Source of the DNA: Serripes groenlandicus
Taxonomy: Eukaryota > Mollusca > Bivalvia > Cardiida > Cardiidae
Assembly: GCA_031761405.1 (NCBI GenBank)
Contig: JASEVX010000010.1
Span: 34,343,322 to 34,407,321 of the forward strand
Reading direction: 5' to 3'
Length of the DNA stretch: 64,000 bases
The notes beneath the pieces are model-generated. The model was not told the DNA's origin, did not search any database, and was given only the letters and a program-made list of their open reading frames with translations. Below are positions 58,545 through 64,000 of the stretch, in pieces. Both the position numbers and the translations under genes were made by a program. Position 1 is the first letter of the stretch. Every line of letters begins with the position of its first letter.

Positions 58545-58884
58545 ATGATGAATTCTACAAAGAGATATTTTTTGTTTGTGTGTATAATTGGGATAATATG
58601 GTTCTTGGTGACAATTGGATTTATGATTCATAGTAATACACAACCAGTTACAGAAAAGTCTGTCCATGTCATTGAAGTGCTTCGAAAGCGAACAATACCT
58701 CGAATTATACACTTCATATGGAATAACGAAAGTATTCCTAACGAATTTGCAGAGAACCTTAGGGGATTCGCGAAGAATAATCCTTATCCGCAATGGGAAT
58801 ATCATTTCTGGACCAAAACATCGGCGCTTAGCTTCGTCAAAGATAAATATCCGTTTTTGTATGATCGGATGTCAAATCCTAACG
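58545..58884 (+). CDS. First coding exon of a GT32-type (Gly_transf_sug, Och1-like) glycosyltransferase
   Basis: Start at tandem ATGs (58545, 58548), with an in-frame TAA at 58524-58526 upstream. About 113 residues. Cytoplasmic tail 'MMNSTKRY'; anchor about residues 9-28 ('FLFVCIIGIIWFLVTIGFMI'), hence a type II Golgi-like protein; short stem; then the family opening 'IPRIIHFIWNNESIPNEF', 'NNPYPQWEYHFWTKTSA' and 'KDKYPFLYDRM'. The 'IP+IIH.IW' and 'NP.....W' pattern marks family GT32 sugar transferases. The catalytic DXD lies further on in the family and is not in this exon. A donor (AACG|GTAGGT) follows 'MSNPN'; reading past it hits a stop at 58911. No downstream exon with the DXD region is recognised in the window, so the gene is either long-introned and continues beyond 64,000 or is a broken copy. 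Substrate unknown. Confidence 0.75.
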
Positions 58885-58916
58885 GTAGGTGGAATTGGTT
58901 GATAATTGATTAAGGT

Positions 58917-59141
58917 TTGACGGTATTTTAAACAATTCTTCAGTCATATCACGGTGGCTAAGTCACCTACCCATTCGTTTCTTGTCTTTCTCACATCAAT
59001 ACTTCACATAACAGTCTCGCCAAGCAACTGACTGCTTTCCCCATGTGGCAAACGTTCGGGAATAATGTTGGACGAGCTGGGGTTCGAACCCATAATCCCT
59101 AGATTGATAGTCCGCATCGCTAACGACTGAGCTTCCTGTGC
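58917..59141 (-). mobile_element. tRNA-derived SINE, minus strand
   Basis: The 3' domain appears first on the plus strand ('CAGTCATATCACGGTGGC'), the body carries 'CATAACAGTCTCGCCAAGC', and the head carries 'GGGGTTCGAACCCATAATC' (B box) and 'GCTAACGACTGAGC' (A box). Same family as 2471-2714. It lies in the presumed first intron of the glycosyltransferase, ~30 bp after the donor. Confidence 0.8.
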
Positions 59142-59165
59142 TAATCCCTAGAAAGAGTAATTTAT

Positions 59166-59420
59166 ATATCGAGGACTTGGCGTGAAACAGTTGTAACTAA
59201 AAACCTATTTTGAAAACCCTGGTTTAGGGACAATTTTGACCCCTTTGTAGACAATGCAAATTTAGGTGCTATTGCTCAGAACGAGCAATGGCACCTAAAT
59301 TTCCATTGTTTACCAAGAAAAATGAGTTAACATCTATAAAGAGTTTATGGCGAGGTAATTAACCTTGGTAAAAAAAATACCAATTTGAGTTACAACCGTT
59401 TCACGCCAAGCCCTCGATAT
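59166..59420. mobile_element. 255-bp MITE with ~34-bp terminal inverted repeats
   Basis: Ends 'TATCGAGGACTTGGCGTG' and 'CACGCCAAGCCCTCGATA' are near-perfect complements, extending through AAACNGTTGTAACT. Internal hairpin 'TTTAGGTGCTATTGCTC' with 'GAGCAATGGCACCTAAA'. TA-rich flanks would suit a Tc1/mariner-type target, but the duplication is not certain. Non-coding and unrelated to the CCCTTT family. Confidence 0.8.
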
Positions 59421-59639
59421 TCATTTCTGACGCTGGCGATAAAAAATGTGTACATCTGGAGCTAGATATTGAAGAAACTGTAACATTGGACACTGATTGG
59501 TCAAAGGGTTACCTTAAATTGAAATGTATATTATCCAAGAGGTTTTGTTTATTCGCTATATAGATGAATTAAGATCATGAGAATAAACGTTCAGGTCGCT
59601 GCAGAATTGTCGTATGAGGGAAAGGATTGAACTCCATAT

Positions 59640-59882
59640 TCAAAAGAATTCAGTCCTATCACAGCAGCCTGTGTACCTACATTGTGCCCTTGTATTTCCT
59701 TGTTCTCTGTCAATAGTACTCCGCATAACATTCTTATGCAGCAACTGGCTGCTTTTCAAGATAGACTGTTAGCCCCTTTTAAGGAAGACAACTGACAATT
59801 GGTGCATTGACCTTTATCAAACATCTGAAAGAATGTTAGCTGAGCTGGGGTTGGAACCTCTGGAATGACAGTCTGCATTGCA
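59640..59882 (-). mobile_element. tRNA-derived SINE, minus strand
   Basis: 'TTCAGTCCTATCACAGCAGC' (3' domain), 'GCAACTGGCTGCTTTTCAAG' (body), 'GGGGTTGGAACCTCTGG' (B box, one change). More decayed than the copy at 58917. Same family and orientation. Confidence 0.7.
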
Positions 59883-60070
59883 TATATATACATCTGCGTA
59901 ATGTATCGACCAGATCAGCCTGCGCTGTCCGCGCAGACTGATCCGGCCGACACATTCCGTCTAAGGGGAATAAGAGCTCTGCAAAAGGAGAAATGAGTCA
60001 TTATGAGAATGTTAGTCCTTATGCCACAATGTTTGCAAATTCATGATATGGCATATATATCAGAGAAAGG
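59883..60070. repeat. Short hairpin and MITE scrap
   Basis: 'GATCAGCCTGCGCTG' and 'CGCAGACTGATC' form a hairpin (about 59913-59943). A MITE piece follows ('CAAAAGGAGAAATGAGTC', 'ATGCCACAATGTTTGC'). Confidence 0.45.
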
Positions 60071-60413
60071 TTAACCAAGTGTACCAGTAAGAAATGGAAA
60101 AAAAGGAATAATCAATATTAAAGTTATTGATTGAGATATTCAGTCCCAATAAGGTGAAATTGATCGTCACTTTACCCATTATATACGCGGTTTAAATTTG
60201 CTGAAGTCTATTTTTGAAAGTTATTGAAAGAGGAGATATCAACCATAATGTGCTGAAATAATTCACCAAAATAAATTCAATTCTATAAACAATTGTACTT
60301 CCTTTTCTCCATATGTAATCTTTTGGAATTTCTTGTCGAAGCAAATGGCACTTAGAATACCATATCAGGTTATTGGTTTAATGATGAATCTCCCAAAACC
60401 AAAACATACATGT

Positions 60414-60611
60414 TTAACACTTTCCCTCATAAAGACGCTTTCTGACGCCTCTGCAACACACAACTTTTTAAAACAAATTTCTCCTTTAGTCACCATGTGT
60501 TCAACTCGATTCAATTAGTGTACGTTCATTTAATGGGAGTTTCTAAGTGTTCTTTTTGATATACGTTCAAAGTCATCTGCTGTAAAATTATCGCATAAGG
60601 GACTTGATTAA
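60414..60611. mobile_element. MITE copy, TTAA at both ends
   Basis: 'TTAACACTTTCCCTCATA' start, 'GACGCTTTCTGACGCC', 'TCTCCTTTAGTCACCATG', 'AAAGTCATCTGCTGTAAAA', and end 'GGGACTTGATTAA'. The first central arm is deleted. The frame 60333-60518 overlaps it and is not a gene. Confidence 0.65.
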
Positions 60612-61026
60612 GAAAGTATTAGTCAAAGCTCGTAAGTTTCGGTTCGAAACCAAATATTGGCACAACGATTATATTATACTTCTTGGTGTATGTTCATTAT
60701 CTTTGAAACATAACACTACAACAGGTGTCTTAGCGACATGAACTTACCATTGAGAATATCTTAAGGTATACAACGACTTCCATAAATGCATATTCTTTTT
60801 CAACTTAGTTTACTCCAGGTATGATAGCATAGGAGATCTGACCCGGAGAAGTATTATATAGGCAAACATGGAAATTAATCCTGGGATTCAAATATAAAAC
60901 AAAATGTATCTATTGATTACGTTGAACAACTGGGCTAATTTAACCTCATTCACTACTCGCAATATTAAATTTATAATAGTATGTGCAAGCCGTGTCAACG
61001 ATGCTAACAGAGCAGAACAGACTACC

Positions 61027-61150
61027 ATCTGTTTACACTATATAGTTATCTGTTTGCACTATATAGTTATCTGTTTGCACTATATAGACTAGTTATCTGT
61101 TAACACTATATAGCTATCTGTTTGCGCTATATATATATCTACTTACACTA
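61027..61150 (+). repeat. ~21-bp tandem repeat
   Basis: 'TCTGTTTGCACTATATAG' plus 'TTA' repeats about five times with substitutions and one small insertion ('GACTAG'). The frame 60904-61092 ends in it as repeated 'CLHYIVI'. Confidence 0.8.
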
Positions 61151-61316
61151 ACTAACCCTACGACTTTTTGAGTTAAGCACCGCCCACCGCGTGCGAACAT
61201 AACAACCGGCGTTATGTTAGACAAACAAACAAGACAATGTCGGCGAAAGTGATGTAACTTGAAAACTTAACTCACATCCCACCTTGTGTTTCGCTATTAT
61301 GGCAGCACTATTTCAT

Positions 61317-62670
61317 TGAAATCAAAACAGCAAGGCTTTAAGTATTTTAGCGAAATATATTTGTCATAATGTCAGAACGATTATGGATAACAACATGGTA
61401 ATATTACAGCGAAATGTGACGGAGCCAGCGTAAGTTGGAGAAACCGCATACTCTCAGTGATGACATTTCTATGGAAGCCCTGGAGGGACTTCTTACTTCA
61501 AAACTTCTGACTTCCATACTTCTAACTTCATTACTTCTAAACTTCTAACTTCATTACTTCTAACTTCATCACTTCTAACTTCTAACTTCATTACTTCTAA
61601 CTACATTCACTTCTAACTTCTAACTTCCAAACTTCTAACTTCATTACTTCTAACTTCATCACTTCTAACTCCTAACTTCATTACTTCTAACTACATTCAC
61701 TTCTAACTTCATTACTTCTAACTTCCGACTTCCTTACTTCTAAGTTCATTACTTCTAACTTCATTACATTTAACTTCCAATGTCCAATCAAAGTTAGAAG
61801 TAATGAAGTTAGAAGTAAGGAAGTTGGAAATTAGAAGAAATGAAGTTAGAAGTTAGAAAGGAATGGAGTTAGAAGTAATGAAGTTAGAAGTTAGAAGTGA
61901 TGAAGTTAGAAGTAATGTAGTTAGAAGTTTGGAAGTCAGAAATAATGAAGTTAGAAGTGAATGTAGTTATAAGTAATGAAGTTAGAAGTTAGAAGTGATG
62001 AAGTTAGAAGTAATGAAGTTAGAAGTTTGGAAGTTAGAAGTAATGAAGTTAGAATTATGGAAGTCAGAAGTATTGAAGTAAGAAGTCCTTCCAGGGCTTC
62101 CATACATATTTACGCAGACAGAGCCTTTTGAGCGCTATATTCTTGTCTAGCATGGTAAGAAAAATTATTAAATCCACTCGTTATAAAGTTTAGCATTACT
62201 GAGAGAGGAATGGTGAGTAAAAAAGTCAAGTAAACCACACTATATCAACGATGAAATATCGTGTTACTATAAATAGCCTCTATCTATAGTATTATGATAA
62301 AAGAGACGGGTTTAAATGTCTTCTTCTTTGTTAAAATCATGTCATACGAAATGAGACGTAGGTAGATTAATGTATTTCTTAAATCTTGTATTCCCTTTTC
62401 CTTCAATACATGCCTTTTTTAATATTACAGCTAACGTACACTCTCTCCTTTCCCTACAATGTTTTCAAGTCTGTCCTATTATAAGGATTATCTAAACAAT
62501 TGTATAAAGCTGAAATTGAAACCACGGGTTGTTTACATAGAAGTTCTATTTAACCATTTACCTGTTTAAGACATAATTTCCAATATAATAATCCTGTAGG
62601 TAAGGTTTAGATTTTGAGTCAAGATTTTGGTTAATAAAATTAATGGTACTTTTTCTTCTATTCACTTAGC
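61317..62670 (+). repeat. Duplicated block, copy 2 (partner at 29037-30540)
   Basis: Same order and orientation as copy 1. It lacks ~550 bp of copy 1 and gained the palindrome at 61470-62104. The 32-kb separation suggests a dispersed repeat or transposon rather than a local tandem copy. Confidence 0.75.
61470..62104. mobile_element. 635-bp near-perfect palindrome (fold-back element)
   Basis: Left arm starts 'TATGGAAGCCCTGGAGGG'; right arm ends with its complement 'CCAGGGCTTCCATA'. Each ~310-bp arm is built of short degenerate repeats ('ACTTCTAACTTCATT' on the left, its complement on the right). The arms meet at a short spacer near 61787. The flanking sequence matches copy 1 of the duplicated block without it, so it is an insertion. 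No coding capacity. Confidence 0.9.
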
Positions 62671-62710
62671 ATACTATATTCAAATATAATTGCTACACTG
62701 GTAGACCACA

Positions 62711-63065
62711 GGGACTTGCTCCTCTAAAAATTGATATGACCCTATATATGCATATATATTTACAGGGGTGAACACAGTTTTCTGGGTCGCCTCGCTTCAA
62801 CTCATATTTTTCAAAGTATTCGAACAAATATATGGATTTGAAGTACGGAATCAATCAATAATGCTTTTCTCTATCAAACTAGACCAAAATAACGTGAATT
62901 TGTTCTCCCTACGTATGTTAATTCCTTTGAATTATTCGCGATTTCGCCAAAAAGGACAACAACCTGGACCAAAAACGAAAGTACATGCTATCGACATTTC
63001 GGGACGGTTCTTTTTTTTTTCGTTGCAGTAATTGTCAGTGATATTTTTTAGAGGAGCAAGTCCCT
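62711..63065. mobile_element. ~355-bp element with ~20-bp terminal inverted repeats
   Basis: 'GGGACTTGCTCCTCTAAAAA' at 62712 and its complement ending at 63064. The plus frame 62768-63031 (87 codons) lies wholly inside and ends in a poly-T/Phe run. I see no domain, so I treat the unit as a small non-autonomous element. Target duplication not clear. Confidence 0.75.
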
Positions 63066-63084
63066 ATGCATTGGGTTAATACAG

Positions 63085-63228
63085 AGAGCTGTCGGTGAAA
63101 CAAGTCGCCCTCGTGCAAAGCGCTACCAGACTATTGATCATAGATGTAGTATCCTGAAAAAGAGGTATGAAACTGGTGCTCTGGAGTTGATGGCTTATGC
63201 GGATTCTCATCTCAGCTCATACACTTGA
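63085..63228 (+). CDS. Candidate terminal exon, unidentified
   Basis: After an acceptor-like 'GGGTTAATACAG', an open frame of 47 codons reads 'RAVGETSRPRAKRYQTID', 'HRCSILKKRYETGALELM', 'AYADSHLSSYT', then TGA. Composition is protein-like and less AT-rich than its surroundings. AATAAA-like signals occur near 63470. It could be the last exon of a gene whose other exons I cannot place, or a transposon protein tail; it directly follows the small element at 62711-63065. I do not recognise the family. Confidence 0.3.
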   Translation, partial: RAVGETSRPRAKRYQTIDHRCSILKKRYETGALELMAYADSHLSSYT

Positions 63229-63414
63229 ATTGAAACTAACAGTGACGTTTTAGGTGTTCGTGTGATAATATGCTGTTTTCTTATATTTTACTTAATAGTG
63301 CTGACAAAGATCAGACTGCATAGTTCGAATAAAAAAACGATAAGTGCAACAAAAGATCAACGTGTAGTTATGTGCAGGCTAATCATAGGTTACACTTTTC
63401 TCAAATGTTTTAAA

Positions 63415-63765
63415 TTTCGCATTTTTAGGAAATTCTGCATGTATATATTTCTTGTTCATAATTGTTTATGCATAAAATAAAATTTAAAAGAATCAGTTTG
63501 TCTCATGTAATTTCCGTGTAGATCGTATTTGCGATTTATTTGCAAATGCATCAGAAAATCATTTATTAATAAATTTAGGAAATTCTGCATATATATATTT
63601 CTTGATCATAATTGGTTATGCATAAATAAAATGTTCTGCATATATATATTTCATGTTCGTAATTGTTTATGCATGAAATAAGTTTTAAAAAAAAATCAGT
63701 TTCCGTGTAGATCTAATTTGCGATTATTTGCAAACGCATCAGAAAATCGTTTATTAATAAATCTT
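63415..63765 (+). repeat. ~160-170-bp direct repeat, 2+ units
   Basis: 'TAGGAAATTCTGCATGTATA', 'CATAATTGTTTATGCAT', 'TTTCCGTGTAGATC' and 'GCATCAGAAAATC' recur in order from 63426 and from 63577, with a third partial start at 63630. AT-rich minisatellite-like. Confidence 0.75.
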
Positions 63766-64000
63766 GAGTCCAAGGCAATAGGTATACATATTTACCTGTC
63801 ACATAATTACCCTCTAATGATCCCCTCGATACGCTCTACCGACCAGCTAGGGATTAAATCGAGTTGACGTATCGGGAACACACCATTGGATCTACACCCT
63901 GAAATAGATAACGATTTATAATGTATGGGCAATTATGATATTTTTTTTAACTACAGTGATCCAACCCATAACCTGTATGACCTTTGTCCAATATACAATA
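63766..64000. other. Window end, no gene seen
   Basis: Nothing supportable. Confidence 0.4.

Noticed and set aside
62768..63031. 87-codon frame as a gene
   Set aside because: Lies wholly inside a 355-bp inverted-repeat element and ends in a poly-T run.

Overview
The window is AT-rich, gene-poor, repeat-dominated animal DNA. Three things suggest a bivalve mollusc: tRNA-derived SINEs whose 3' domain carries a 'TTCAGTNATATCACGGCG'-like core, pearl-like elements with tandem cores between short flanking hairpins, and many degraded CR1/L2/Jockey-type LINE copies. The species cannot be named from sequence alone. I see no rRNA gene, functional tRNA gene, CRISPR array or bacterial operon. Most short open frames are chance frames in AT-rich DNA or pieces of broken transposons.

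Layout. 1-5 kb: a GC-rich repeat pair, MITEs and a SINE inserted into a MITE. 5.3-6.4 kb: the 3' end of a LINE. 6.65-11 kb: a longer dead LINE with ORF1, endonuclease and an internally deleted reverse transcriptase. 10.98-13.49 kb: a composite element with split direct repeats (A1-B1-A2-B2) and an SGNH-hydrolase remnant, inserted at TTA in the LINE ORF2 tail. 14.5-16.9 kb: a pearl-like element whose 166-bp core repeat forms a 332-bp dimer. 16.9-18.6 kb: old inverted and direct repeats. 19.0-23.8 kb: a fold-back element with 518-bp inverted repeats edged by TTAA, holding a SINE with an 11-bp target duplication. 24-32 kb: two weak exon candidates, a (TA)n tract, a tandem repeat with AGGTCA half-sites, and duplicated blocks. 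33-42 kb: mostly plain AT-rich DNA, a duplicated unit and MITEs. 42-52 kb: LINE fragments, a 700-bp polypurine tract and minisatellites. 52-56.6 kb: a MITE cluster and three pearl-like elements. 57-64 kb: the only convincing gene piece (first exon of a GT32-type glycosyltransferase), a head-to-head membrane-anchor exon candidate, SINEs, MITEs, and a 635-bp near-palindrome whose empty site survives in a duplicate copy at 29.2 kb.

The coding evidence does not form a pathway. The main content is transposon biology: TTAA-edged MITEs (at least 20 copies or fragments), a split-direct-repeat element, fold-back elements, pearl-like tandem-core elements, SINEs, and nested insertions that give relative ages. 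The split-direct-repeat element at 10.98-13.49 kb and the palindrome at 61.47-62.10 kb are the most unusual items.
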